Shown here one piece after another: positions 26,553 through 34,319 of a stretch of DNA of 64,000 nt. Position 1 is the stretch's first letter; every line of letters starts with the position of its first letter. The notes under the pieces are model-generated. The model was not told where the DNA came from. It was given only the letters and a program-made list of their open reading frames with translations, and ran no database searches. A program made the position numbers and the translations under genes. The stretch covers positions 1-64,000 of the forward strand of contig SLTK01000012.1 in assembly GCA_004347695.1 (NCBI GenBank), read 5' to 3'. This stretch comes from Chloroflexota bacterium. GTDB lineage: Bacteria > Chloroflexota > Anaerolineae > Anaerolineales > Anaerolineaceae.

Positions 26553-27218
26553 TCATTCGCAAGCTAACGATTGTTGGCCACCTTGCGCAACACAAAATCC
26601 TAGAGACCAGCTTGAGCCGCCCCTAACAAGGGTGCTATCAGCACGTGAAGCTTGGTATGAAATTTCATCAATTATTATATATGTGCCTGCCCAGGAAGGA
26701 TATTGATAGTACACATAATTGAGTGACGGGATTCCAATCGATCTCGTTTCATTTTTCGTCAAATAACCCCCGCCTGATATATACCCAGAAACAAAAGAGG
26801 TTACAGAAGCATTTGTAATCGAGATCGTATTATCTGATTTCGTCCATTTTGCGGATGAACTAGATACAGAAACAGCATATTCTGGTGAAAATTTCTCTGT
26901 GTAATTCTGGGTTATTGTTAGCGTGACCCCTCCAGTAATGTCGGAATGTTGGTGACTTTCATAACTTAGTATGGAAGAGGGAACAAACACCTCATAATTT
27001 ACAGAGTTTGCATCTTTCCCTTTATCAATTCGTACAGGGAGATAGATTTTTTCGTTCGTATGTAAATTTCGAAGAACAGCAATCTCAGCGCGCCCTTCTT
27101 TTCCTTTAGTCAAATCGACATTTTTAGCATAAGTTTCTTGTGATAAAGGCATAACGAAAAAAGTCAGTATAGTGAGTATGGCTATTGCGATGACATATGG
27201 TGAAATTTTAGTTTTCAT
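26553..27218 (-). CDS. Secreted protein, unknown, serine/tyrosine-rich
   Basis: A 221-residue protein with an N-terminal signal (YVIAIAILTILTFFVMPLS). The mature part is rich in Ser, Thr, Tyr and Gly, with beta-strand patterns (GGVTLTITQNYTEKFSPEYAVSVSSS), and two late cysteines (positions 212 and 220) that could pair outside the cell. AGGAGG precedes the ATG. It follows repeat copy R1 of the aac 3' end (27291-27314). I recognise no family. It is grouped here as the last cassette of the array. Confidence 0.65.
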   Translation of the reverse strand: MKTKISPYVIAIAILTILTFFVMPLSQETYAKNVDLTKGKEGRAEIAVLRNLHTNEKIYLPVRIDKGKDANSVNYEVFVPSSILSYESHQHSDITGGVTLTITQNYTEKFSPEYAVSVSSSSAKWTKSDNTISITNASVTSFVSGYISGGGYLTKNETRSIGIPSLNYVYYQYPSWAGTYIIIDEISYQASRADSTLVRGGSSWSLGFCVAQGGQQSLACE

Positions 27219-27290
27219 ATTTTCCTCCTAAAAAAGTTGAATCAGTTAGTTTTTTGTTTGCTTTGTACAGCATAACAAGGTTACGCATAA

Positions 27291-27314
27291 ATTACTACTG
27301 GCTTAAACGCCAGT
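27291..27314 (-). repeat. aac 3'-end repeat R1 (shortest copy)
   Basis: 24 bases identical to 35281-35303: the end of the aac gene with its stop codon and the ACTGGC/GCCAGT hairpin. Direct orientation relative to the other copies. Confidence 0.75.
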
Positions 27315-27343
27315 TTTTCGGAATTCACAGGCTGCCATCGCAC

Positions 27344-27592
27344 TCAAAAATCGAGAATCCCCTTCTTGATCGCCTTCACCACTGCCTCGGTACGGTTGCG
27401 AGCACCCAGTTTTTTTAGGATATTGCTAACATGAAAGCGCACTGTGCGTTCAGTAATGTTTACGATTTCGGCTATTTGAACATTCGTTTTACCGGCGGCT
27501 AACAAATCAAAAACGTCCATTTCTTTGCCAGTGAACAATTCATCAAACAGCCCTTCTTCAGTCATCTCTTCAAAGGTAGCCATTTTGGCCAA
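27344..27592 (-). CDS. LuxR-type DNA-binding protein, HTH only
   Basis: An 82-residue protein made up almost wholly of a GerE/LuxR helix-turn-helix domain (FDLLAAGKTNVQIAEIVNIT, VRFHVSNILKKLGARNR). No receiver or autoinducer domain is present, so its activity may be set by amount or by a partner. The TTG at 27592 has AGGA about five bases before it; the ATG at 27583 is the alternative. It lies 82 bases after the membrane partner of the sigma factor and may share that transcript. Confidence 0.85.
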   Translation of the reverse strand: MAKMATFEEMTEEGLFDELFTGKEMDVFDLLAAGKTNVQIAEIVNITERTVRFHVSNILKKLGARNRTEAVVKAIKKGILDF

Positions 27593-27674
27593 TTTTTCCT
27601 TTCCCCACCGTCGCGCGGGGCAGTTAGCCTCCTGGAAATATCAAGTTGTATAGTGAAACAGATAATTCCCTCAT

Positions 27675-29123
27675 TTATTTGCTCTCCCCATTTTCCGGGC
27701 TCCATACGACCTGCCAGGGTCCGGAAATCTGAATGGTGATATCGGCAAATTGAACAGTCAGCCGTCCTGCAGGCAGTTCATCGGTAAACGTCAAGCTGAC
27801 ATCGTCATACGAAGACGTTAAAATCTGTGACGCCGTGGTGAGAGTCAGCCCCATTATTTCAATTTTAGCGTCCTGGATGGGACGTTCGTCCGAAGTAATT
27901 CTAAATGTGTAGCCGGATTGGATTTTCTTAATCGAAGCTAGCTTAATAGCGCAATCACCGATGGATAGGTCTCTGTTCACTTGCCAGACCTGCCCCAATT
28001 CCACCACCTCGCCCTGATTAAATTCGTATTGAGTCTGACCGGTGCAGCGCAGGTCAACTGCGTCAAATTGAATGGAGATTGGCCAGGTTACGTCCTTTTC
28101 ATCGACCTGAATTGCCCAGTGGAAAACACCCTGTTCATCGGTAAATTGATTAATTTCAGCGGGAACCCGCCAGGGTAACGCCTTTCCACTGGCATCGGTA
28201 ATTAACGGAGCCTGATCCTTGACGCCTAAGATCGCGCTGCCTTCGAATAATGGCAGGAAACGACCGGAAAAGATGGTTCCGGAGGTGGTCGGAATCACTT
28301 GATCCAGGACGATCGGTCCCGCTGCCTCGGGGGCAGATTGCTCCGATTGGGCAGTCTCGATAATCGGGGCGGCTTCGCCCGGGGCCGCAGGAACGAAGGA
28401 TAGAGGAAGGACCCATTCTTCGGGCGCGCTCCCTGCCCGGGTTTGCAGGATGCAGGGAATATTTAACTGCGCCTTTCGAACCGTTTCGGAGACAGGTGGG
28501 TAAAAGAACACGCGTTGATATGCATTAGCTTCGTCATACCCCAGAACGCCCGAGTCGTTAGGAGTAAGCAGTGTTCCATCTGGTAGCGAGATCTCCGGAT
28601 AAGCGTTGCAGCTTCTGGCATGGACTTCCCGGGAGTCGTCTTCCGTGACCATGGCTCCCGAATCCAGCCCCTGGATGGTCATCACCAGGCTGGTTTTCTC
28701 CGGTGTCAGCAAAACCTGCTTGACCGTTACAGTCACATCCTCGCGCGTTTGTGTTACTGGCTCTGGCAAGGATCGGAAGGGCGCTTCCCGGTTTGCCAGC
28801 CCCAGCCCAGGAATATAAATATTAAAGGTGGTTGCAATTGCATAAACCAATCCCGAAAAAACAAGAATTCCAGCAAGTGCAGTCCAAATTCCAATACCAA
28901 ATTTTATTGGCGCTGGTTTGTATGGAGTAAAGAGATAGTTGAGGAATTTGCGAATGCGGTTAGGAGATCGTCTGGATCTCGTATTCTCTACTAGATGCAA
29001 CCGTCTTTGTTCCAATTGGGCTTCAAGCTGGATCTTAAATTGTTCACTGGGTTCGGGAATTGTGTAGAATTGTTCCAATCGTCTGGTAATATCCAGGGAA
29101 TCGGAAGCGGCGTGGTTAGTCAT
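27675..29123 (-). CDS. Membrane partner of the ECF sigma factor, putative anti-sigma
   Basis: About 482 residues. The cytoplasmic N-terminus (1-75) is followed by one membrane helix (about 76-98) and a large extracytoplasmic part with beta-rich repeats (VTVTVKQVLLTPEKTSLVMTI resembles DUF4179-type domains). Its ATG lies inside the end of the sigma gene (eight-base overlap), the usual arrangement for a sigma and its anti-sigma. No zinc-binding HxxxCxxC motif is seen in the N-terminus. The anti-sigma role is inferred from position and topology. Confidence 0.75.
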   Translation of the reverse strand: MTNHAASDSLDITRRLEQFYTIPEPSEQFKIQLEAQLEQRRLHLVENTRSRRSPNRIRKFLNYLFTPYKPAPIKFGIGIWTALAGILVFSGLVYAIATTFNIYIPGLGLANREAPFRSLPEPVTQTREDVTVTVKQVLLTPEKTSLVMTIQGLDSGAMVTEDDSREVHARSCNAYPEISLPDGTLLTPNDSGVLGYDEANAYQRVFFYPPVSETVRKAQLNIPCILQTRAGSAPEEWVLPLSFVPAAPGEAAPIIETAQSEQSAPEAAGPIVLDQVIPTTSGTIFSGRFLPLFEGSAILGVKDQAPLITDASGKALPWRVPAEINQFTDEQGVFHWAIQVDEKDVTWPISIQFDAVDLRCTGQTQYEFNQGEVVELGQVWQVNRDLSIGDCAIKLASIKKIQSGYTFRITSDERPIQDAKIEIMGLTLTTASQILTSSYDDVSLTFTDELPAGRLTVQFADITIQISGPWQVVWSPENGESK

Positions 29124-29658
29124 TTTTCTCCTCCCATCGATCATGCAAATGCTTAATTGCGCGATAGAGCTTGACCTTCACAGATGATTCAGATCGTCCA
29201 ACGATTCTGGAGATCGCACCAAAGTCCAGTCCTGCTGAAAACCGTAAGCGCAGCAGTTCCTGTGCGTCCTTGTCCAGTTGAGTAATAAGATTTGCAATAT
29301 GTTTCATGTCTTCCATTTGATCCATCGAAAGTGTTGAATCGGGGAAAAGATCGGGCAGACCAACTTGCAGGTTGTCTTTGTTTGTCCGGTAAAAATCAAT
29401 AACTCGATGGCGGGCAATGGTAAACAACCAGGCAGAGAATTTCCCTTTCCGGTCATATTGTTGATTAACCAGGCTGTCCAACGCTTTCATGAATACCTTA
29501 GAGGTCAAATCTTCCGCATCCATAGTGTTCCCAACACGGTAGTAAATATAGCGGTACACCGCCGGGAAATACCGGTTGTACAGTATCGAGTAGGCAGAGG
29601 AATCCCCGACTATCCGTGCTGCTAATGCTTCGTCATCAAGCTCTGTGAAGTCTGTCAT
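29116..29658 (-). CDS. ECF RNA polymerase sigma factor
   Basis: 180 residues. Region 2 reads YNRYFPAVYRYIYYRVGNTMDAEDLTSKVF with AWLFTIARHRVIDFYR, and region 4 reads LDKDAQELLRLRFSAGLDFGAISRIVG. There is no region 1 or 3. It directs RNA polymerase to a small promoter set. The ATG at 29658 is chosen because a GTTAC-N16-CGGTATT element at 29696-29723 must lie upstream of it; a start at 29709 would fall inside that element. It is coupled to the putative anti-sigma gene. Confidence 0.93.
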   Translation of the reverse strand: MTDFTELDDEALAARIVGDSSAYSILYNRYFPAVYRYIYYRVGNTMDAEDLTSKVFMKALDSLVNQQYDRKGKFSAWLFTIARHRVIDFYRTNKDNLQVGLPDLFPDSTLSMDQMEDMKHIANLITQLDKDAQELLRLRFSAGLDFGAISRIVGRSESSVKVKLYRAIKHLHDRWEEKND

Positions 29659-29695
29659 GGGCAATGATCTGCGTTGAAGAATTCCTTCTATTTTA

Positions 29696-29723
29696 AATAC
29701 CGAAACCATTCTCGATTAGTAAC
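29696..29723 (-). promoter_or_regulatory. GTTAC-N16-CGGTATT element before the sigma gene
   Basis: Minus strand: GTTAC, 16 bases, CGGTATT. The same boxes with the same spacing occur at 30453-30480 and 31664-31691. The spacing and the two-box form fit an ECF-sigma promoter, which would make the sigma gene self-regulated. Confidence 0.6.
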
Positions 29724-29972
29724 ATTCAATCTGGTATGCATGAGTTCTATTGAATCAATACATCGAAAAGTAAATACTAATTTTTCTGCTCTATTTCCAG
29801 GATCCTGAGTGGTGGGTGGCAGATTTGGAACAATTGGCATGTCTGAATTGTAGTGTCCTTTTAATGAACGTGAGAATAGAAAAAATATTCCTGGGTTTCC
29901 CCTCACCCAGGAATAATCAAAAACCCGCATCCTCAATTAATTTCAAATCATTCGTTTAGTTCCAATATATAC
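29724..29972. other. Short spacer, no gene seen
   Basis: An open frame at 29688-29936 covers it but has no domain, no ribosome site and overlaps the predicted sigma promoter, so I do not call it. Confidence 0.4.
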
Positions 29973-30374
29973 TTACCAGATGCGAATATCCGGGCTTTGA
30001 GCGTATTGATTCGAGCTGCTGAAGTACACCGATACTTCTGTACGATAATAATGCCCCGAAACAAATGAAACTGTCCCCGAAGTCGCAGAACAACTGCTTC
30101 CTCCGGGGCAGGAATTGGTTCCCTGAGATGAACGCACACCGGCTGTAACATCATATACCGTCACCACTACCTGAATTACCGGGTGTGAATACAGGCAAGA
30201 GACCCCGCCTGATCCTAAAACATATGAACCAAATTTATAAGGATTATTTGCATAAGTCGAACAATCACCAACTGATTCATCCAGAGAGAAATCTCCCATG
30301 GGTGAATAGATGCTATTGATCATGGGGATGATCACAAGCAAGCATACCAACATGCGCCAAATGTTGTTTCTCAT
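29973..30374 (-). CDS. Small secreted protein, four cysteines, unknown
   Basis: A 133-residue protein with a signal-like N-terminus (MLVCLLVIIPMINSI). The mature part has four cysteines (CSTYANN, GVSCLY, NSCPGGSSC) that probably form disulfides, and a beta-rich C-terminus ending QSPDIRIW. A decayed relative of its 3' end lies at 31793-31883. The GTTAC-N16-CGGTATT element at 30453-30480 lies about 80 bases upstream, so it is a likely target of the neighbouring ECF sigma factor. No family recognised. Confidence 0.65.
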   Translation of the reverse strand: MRNNIWRMLVCLLVIIPMINSIYSPMGDFSLDESVGDCSTYANNPYKFGSYVLGSGGVSCLYSHPVIQVVVTVYDVTAGVRSSQGTNSCPGGSSCSATSGTVSFVSGHYYRTEVSVYFSSSNQYAQSPDIRIW

Positions 30375-30452
30375 ATTCTTTTGGACCTTTTCTTGATGAG
30401 ATTTTATGGATTGCAGTCCGGTTCAGTAGTTAATCGGTACCACTATGTTATT

Positions 30453-30480
30453 AATACCGAACAAATTGCGAAAAAGTAAC
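30453..30480 (-). promoter_or_regulatory. GTTAC-N16-CGGTATT element before the secreted gene
   Basis: Minus strand: GTTAC, 16 bases, CGGTATTAATAAC. It shares both boxes and the exact spacing with the elements at 29696 and 31664. Confidence 0.6.
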
Positions 30481-30525
30481 ACAATTAACCAAAAATGCTT
30501 CATCATTCATTTGTCGAATTTTCAA

Positions 30526-30597
30526 TTCCTACTGGCTTAAACGCCAGTATTGCCCATCCCCTCCCTCACCGCTCCGCAGCGCTCGCAAACCGGGTCG
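30526..30597 (-). repeat. aac 3'-end repeat R2
   Basis: About 72 bases match the 3' coding end, stop codon and flank of the aac gene (35281-35355). It runs into a perfect hairpin at 30590-30616. Confidence 0.85.
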
Positions 30598-30616
30598 CTG
30601 CGAAGCAGCGACCCGG
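30590..30616 (-). terminator. Perfect 12-bp-arm hairpin
   Basis: CCGGGTCGCTGC pairs perfectly with GCAGCGACCCGG across GAA. On the minus strand it follows the lipoprotein gene ending at 30676 and is followed by TTTG, so it is a possible terminator. Its left arm begins within the R2 repeat. Confidence 0.55.
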
Positions 30617-30675
30617 CCTTTGTAGAATCACTCGTACTTGAAAAATACGTGCATTCCACGTATCTTTCACAGGGC

Positions 30676-31191
30676 TTAATTTCGTGTAACGGGAATTTCG
30701 AAAACCCAGGGACCCTCAATTTTTGTAACCTCACCTCCGTTTTCTGCATTCCTGGAAAACACGTACGGTATTTCCAATAGGCCCATTGATATGTCCGAAT
30801 TGAGATTTGATAAATCAAATCGCAATTCCAATCGATGCGCGATTCCTGTAACACCTCCATCGGTGCTGGGAATCGCTTCTATCTCGATGAGTTCGCTTGC
30901 GAGTACTAATTCTTCACCTAATTTTAGGGTGGATTCACCCGGACTCCAAATGCTGTCATCACCTGCACTTGCAACGGTGAGTGGCAGAATTAACTCTCCA
31001 TTTTTTGGATTTCGGTATGCTACCTGGATTGCGATACCTTGAAAAGTTTGTGTCTCTGCCTGGGCTAATCTTTGGGATGAATTACTTGCGTTTATGGATT
31101 GCTGTGACGTATTCGCAGGTAATTCATTGAAACGGATGGCGCAGCTTGATAGCAGAAAAAGGGTCGTCGCAATGATAAAGCGGTATTTCAT
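30676..31191 (-). CDS. Lipoprotein, unknown
   Basis: 171 residues with a clear lipobox (LFLLSSC, cysteine 17). The mature part is beta-rich and ends in EGPWVFEIPV, a pattern similar to the ISGPWQVVW end of the putative anti-sigma at 27675-29123. That hints at a shared ligand-like or sensory domain. It follows the secreted gene 31223-31612 by 31 bases, so the two form a pair. No known family. Confidence 0.7.
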   Translation of the reverse strand: MKYRFIIATTLFLLSSCAIRFNELPANTSQQSINASNSSQRLAQAETQTFQGIAIQVAYRNPKNGELILPLTVASAGDDSIWSPGESTLKLGEELVLASELIEIEAIPSTDGGVTGIAHRLELRFDLSNLNSDISMGLLEIPYVFSRNAENGGEVTKIEGPWVFEIPVTRN

Positions 31192-31222
31192 TTTAATACC
31201 TCCTATTCCCAGTCTCTCGCTA

Positions 31223-31612
31223 CTAGTATCTCACTACGGTTGTGTATTCGTAATTAGGGCCTCCAGCCCCCTCGAGTTTCCAGGTTTGATAATATGTAGT
31301 ACTGTATCCACAATTAAAATCATGTTGAATTTGTCTTGTTTCTCCAGGGTACCAGCCTGACGAGATATAAGACCCACAAGAATCCCCCCACGTAACAGTT
31401 ACTTTATAACCACCTGTGCCACCTTCCAAGCTCACCGTCCAAACAGCCCTTCCACCTGGCGGGATACCAATATTCTGTGATCCTGGAGTAACAATTAATT
31501 CAGGTGGCTCATAATCGGGGCCTGGAGGGTTTGTAGCTGCAATTACCTGATTTGGAAACAACAAAAAAATGATCGTCAACACTAACACGATTGAGAAAAC
31601 ACGGTTTTTCAT
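31223..31612 (-). CDS. Small secreted Ig/PKD-like protein
   Basis: A 129-residue protein with a signal peptide (VFSIVLVLTIIFLLFPNQVIA). The mature part resembles one immunoglobulin or PKD-like beta sandwich (GTGGYKVTVTWGDSCGSY, with a second cysteine in HDFNCGYST), so one disulfide is likely. A GTTAC-N16-CGGTATT element lies about 50 bases upstream. It is the first gene of a two-gene unit with the lipoprotein. Confidence 0.7.
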   Translation of the reverse strand: MKNRVFSIVLVLTIIFLLFPNQVIAATNPPGPDYEPPELIVTPGSQNIGIPPGGRAVWTVSLEGGTGGYKVTVTWGDSCGSYISSGWYPGETRQIQHDFNCGYSTTYYQTWKLEGAGGPNYEYTTVVRY

Positions 31613-31663
31613 AGATGCTCCTTTTCACGATACTTTTTTGGCTTGGAAATGACCTCTGTTATT

Positions 31664-31691
31664 AATACCGGAAAAAACTCTAGAAAGTAAC
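31664..31691 (-). promoter_or_regulatory. GTTAC-N16-CGGTATT element before the Ig-like gene
   Basis: Minus strand: GTTAC, 16 bases, CGGTATTAATAAC, identical in boxes and spacing to the one at 30453-30480. Confidence 0.6.
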
Positions 31692-31792
31692 AAACGACAT
31701 TTGAGGATTATCATTAAAATTGCTTTGTTGAAGTCATCAGTAGTAATGGATCATCTTCATGGCAATAGCGTGGATGAAGATGATCTTTTATA

Positions 31793-31883
31793 GTGTAATA
31801 TTGGAAGTTTGAGTATATTGATCTGAGCCGTTGAAATGTGCTGATATTGCGGTTCAATAAGGATGACCTGAAACGAAGGAAGC
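31793..31883 (-). pseudogene. Remnant of a paralogue of the 29973-30374 gene
   Basis: About 90 bases align with the 3' end of the secreted gene at 29973-30374. No start or signal peptide survives. It abuts the aac fragment, in the same order (aac end, then secreted gene) as R2 and the intact gene. Confidence 0.6.
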
Positions 31884-31894
31884 AGGTTTGACTT

Positions 31895-32141
31895 CCTCCC
31901 TCACCGCCGCGCAGCGCTCGCAGGCCGGGTCGTCACACAGCAGCGCCAGCGGGTCCTCGCGCACCAGCGTTGCCGGGTGATCACCATCTCGCGCACCGGC
32001 AGCGCGCGCACCAAGGCGGTGCCGATCTGTACGCTTCGCGTAATATCTGCCAGGTAAGGGGCGGCTTTATCGAACCCCATGGAGCAGCCCGGAAACCCCG
32101 GGCATTCGACCGCGCCGTTCGGGGTCAGCGCCCAACGCACA
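31895..32141 (-). pseudogene. 3' fragment of aac(3), frameshifted
   Basis: About 247 bases match aac codons from about residue 180 to near the end (RWALTPNGAVECPGFPGCSM against RWALTSDGAVECPGYPGCSM). A one-base deletion shifts the frame after REMVIT. It lacks the final hairpin, which distinguishes it from R2 and R3. Amino-acid changes show it is an old copy. Confidence 0.85.
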
Positions 32142-32166
32142 AATCAGCATTCTAGCTGTTAGGACT

Positions 32167-32661
32167 TTACCAAGTAGAATATCTTACCCAGTCGTAGTAA
32201 ATCCACCTATAGCTATCACATGCATAGCCGGTGACACACTGGTTGGTCATTTGGGTCCTTCCTGAAGTGTTTGAATTGTCAAAGTTTCCAATGTCAACAT
32301 ACCCAAGCCAATTCTCAAAATTAACGGTGGTATACCAATTCTCTCCGGTATTGGCAATAATATGATACCGGACGGCTGGTAATGTACCACCATTGTAACA
32401 AATAAAAGCCTCCCAATTTCGGGTGCCAACGTAGGCATACCAACTACCGAAAGCGGTAAAAGTACTATAGTTGGCTTGTTGCGTTGCTTTAGCATTTCCA
32501 TCATTGCAGTTTGAGACACTTACGTTTGTCAAACTAGAACCATAGAAATCAGAACTTGTTTCACTAATTGTATAGGTGGCACCCAGGACAGGAATTGTGC
32601 CGATTAACAAAGCCACAAGTATTGATAAACCGGAATAGAAGAACCTAGCTATGAATTTCAT
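32167..32661 (-). CDS. Small secreted Tyr/Trp-rich protein, unknown
   Basis: A 164-residue protein with a signal (GLSILVALLIGTIPVLGA). The mature part is rich in Tyr, Trp, Asn and Ser, with five or so cysteines spread through it (SNCNDG, FICYNG, NQCVTGYACDSY). It ends in YYDWVRYSTW. It follows a membrane-anchored LolA/RseB-like gene by 24 bases, so the two are one unit. No family recognised. Confidence 0.65.
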   Translation of the reverse strand: MKFIARFFYSGLSILVALLIGTIPVLGATYTISETSSDFYGSSLTNVSVSNCNDGNAKATQQANYSTFTAFGSWYAYVGTRNWEAFICYNGGTLPAVRYHIIANTGENWYTTVNFENWLGYVDIGNFDNSNTSGRTQMTNQCVTGYACDSYRWIYYDWVRYSTW

Positions 32662-32685
32662 TGGATTCCTCCTTGGATTTTGTCA

Positions 32686-33492
32686 TTAATTTTCTTTTTT
32701 AAGTCCATCTGTCTGCGGAAAGATAATGAATGGTTCGATAGGTTGATCGATACTCAATGTTGTGAGCGTGATTTCGCCCAGAACGCGGTCTGGTTTTTCC
32801 TGGTCGAGATTATGAACCTGTAAAATGATCCCAATCTCATCGTCCACCCAATATCTGGCTGCCGGTAAAACATCATCGGCGGCCCAGAAATATTCAACCA
32901 CGGTTGTCTTGCGGCCTGAAATCTCGTCAGCGCCGACGACCTCGTAAATTCCCTGGCGTTGAGCAAGCCCTACCGGGAAAAGGAAATCGACCAGGGGGTC
33001 TGGACTCAACATGGCAATTGGGTGACGTTTGATCACCGGAAAACCGTCACGGGTTTCGATTTGCGACGCGGAAGTTGGCAGCGCGGTAAGGTCTTGCATA
33101 AAGTGTTCTGTGGATTGAACTACATAAGTTCCAGCATCCCACATCACCTGCATAGCGGTCACCCCATCTGATATGAAGGTCATCGTCCGAACGCTTTGGG
33201 CTCCGTCGATTTGGTTGACCTCGACTGCAACCAATCCATCTGCCGAATACGCGAACTGGTCCTTGAATGTCTGCTGAACTGCACCATCCGCATTGTAGTA
33301 AGTGATGTTTGCGGTTCCTCTGATGGTTTTCCATAAATTGTGACTGTTAAAAAGTTTGGACACCAACGTCGGCGTGTCCACTGACGCGCTAACCGATTTG
33401 TCGGTTGTCTTTGATTGAACCAGAATAACGAGTAACGCGATGAGGCATACCGTGATCAAGCTAACAGCCATTGTTTTTTTGTTTTTCATCAT
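32686..33492 (-). CDS. Membrane-anchored LolA/RseB-like protein
   Basis: A 268-residue protein with an N-terminal anchor (VSLITVCLIALLVILV). The rest has the strand pattern of the LolA/MucB-RseB fold (RGTANITYYNADGAV, TVVEYFWAADDVLPAARYWVDDEIGI). Such proteins sense lipids or envelope stress, or feed anti-sigma control. The fold call is from pattern only. It leads a pair with a small secreted protein and follows repeat R3. Confidence 0.6.
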   Translation of the reverse strand: MMKNKKTMAVSLITVCLIALLVILVQSKTTDKSVSASVDTPTLVSKLFNSHNLWKTIRGTANITYYNADGAVQQTFKDQFAYSADGLVAVEVNQIDGAQSVRTMTFISDGVTAMQVMWDAGTYVVQSTEHFMQDLTALPTSASQIETRDGFPVIKRHPIAMLSPDPLVDFLFPVGLAQRQGIYEVVGADEISGRKTTVVEYFWAADDVLPAARYWVDDEIGIILQVHNLDQEKPDRVLGEITLTTLSIDQPIEPFIIFPQTDGLKKEN

Positions 33493-33618
33493 TTTTTACT
33501 CCTGCTTTTTCCATGATACGGATTGCGCGAGAAGGATATGATCTGTAGTTTTCCGGCTTGTCAATCTAAATGGGTAATTTAACGGTTATAAAAATAAGAG
33601 TATCAGGAAAATAACTCA

Positions 33619-33708
33619 ATTACTACTGGCTTAAACGCCAGTATTGCCCACCCCCTCCCTCACCGCCGCGCATCGCTCGCACGCCGGGTCGTCGCACAGC
33701 AGCGCCAG
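33619..33708 (-). repeat. aac 3'-end repeat R3
   Basis: About 90 bases match 35279-35369: the last codons, stop codon, hairpin and flank of aac. Direct orientation. Confidence 0.85.
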
Positions 33709-33809
33709 TATAGACAAATCTCCAGAAAAGAGAACCTCATTTGGGGTTGTTTGTTATCATTTGGCCCCAAATTATTTTCTACCTGGAAATAAGGAGTAAC
33801 TGCCGATTG

Positions 33810-34319
33810 TCAGGGATTGCAGGTGGTACAGGTAATGGTATGGCTTGCCGAAGTCCAATTATCAAAAACCCCGCCGTCATGATAAATGAAATGACGCGCG
33901 CTTGCATTTACAATCCGATCATACCTCCCAGACATGCTCATACAAAGGGTACTGCGATATGTTGGATATGCAGTTACACTTTGATACCAGTTGGTTGTTT
34001 CACTTTTTCCTGGATTTATTCGGTCTATAAGCAACCCATTGGATTGGCAAATTGTCCAGCAGCTTGATGGGTCAATTACACGATAGGAAGCTGCAGAACT
34101 GCCATAATTGTTATTTAACCAATTACAATATCCATGCTGACCATCATTGGCGTCACCGGCGATACCAATTTCACGAATTTCAGTGAAGTTACCATTGATA
34201 TACACATTTTTTGATTTTTGATCCGTGTTCGCGTTAACCACAACTACGAACAAAATTAACCCACAAATAGCTACACTGATGGACAGCCACCCCTTGAACG
34301 ATTTCGTTTTATTTGCCAT
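33810..34319 (-). CDS. Small secreted protein, six cysteines, unknown
   Basis: A 169-residue protein with an N-terminal signal (WLSISVAICGLILFVVVV). Several cysteines lie in the mature part (YCNWL, SSCWTIC, TLCMS, TITCTTC). The ATG overlaps the end of the upstream gene by 11 bases, so the two are translated together. It has no recognised family. It is the secreted partner in the first unit beside the aac gene. Confidence 0.65.
   Translation of the reverse strand: MANKTKSFKGWLSISVAICGLILFVVVVNANTDQKSKNVYINGNFTEIREIGIAGDANDGQHGYCNWLNNNYGSSAASYRVIDPSSCWTICQSNGLLIDRINPGKSETTNWYQSVTAYPTYRSTLCMSMSGRYDRIVNASARHFIYHDGGVFDNWTSASHTITCTTCNP

Noticed and set aside
29688..29936. Open frame of 82 codons upstream of the sigma gene
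   Set aside because: It overlaps the predicted sigma promoter and has no ribosome site or recognisable domain.
30537..30860. Open frame between repeat R2 and the lipoprotein
   Set aside because: Its end is the copied aac tail and its start lies within the lipoprotein gene in another frame.
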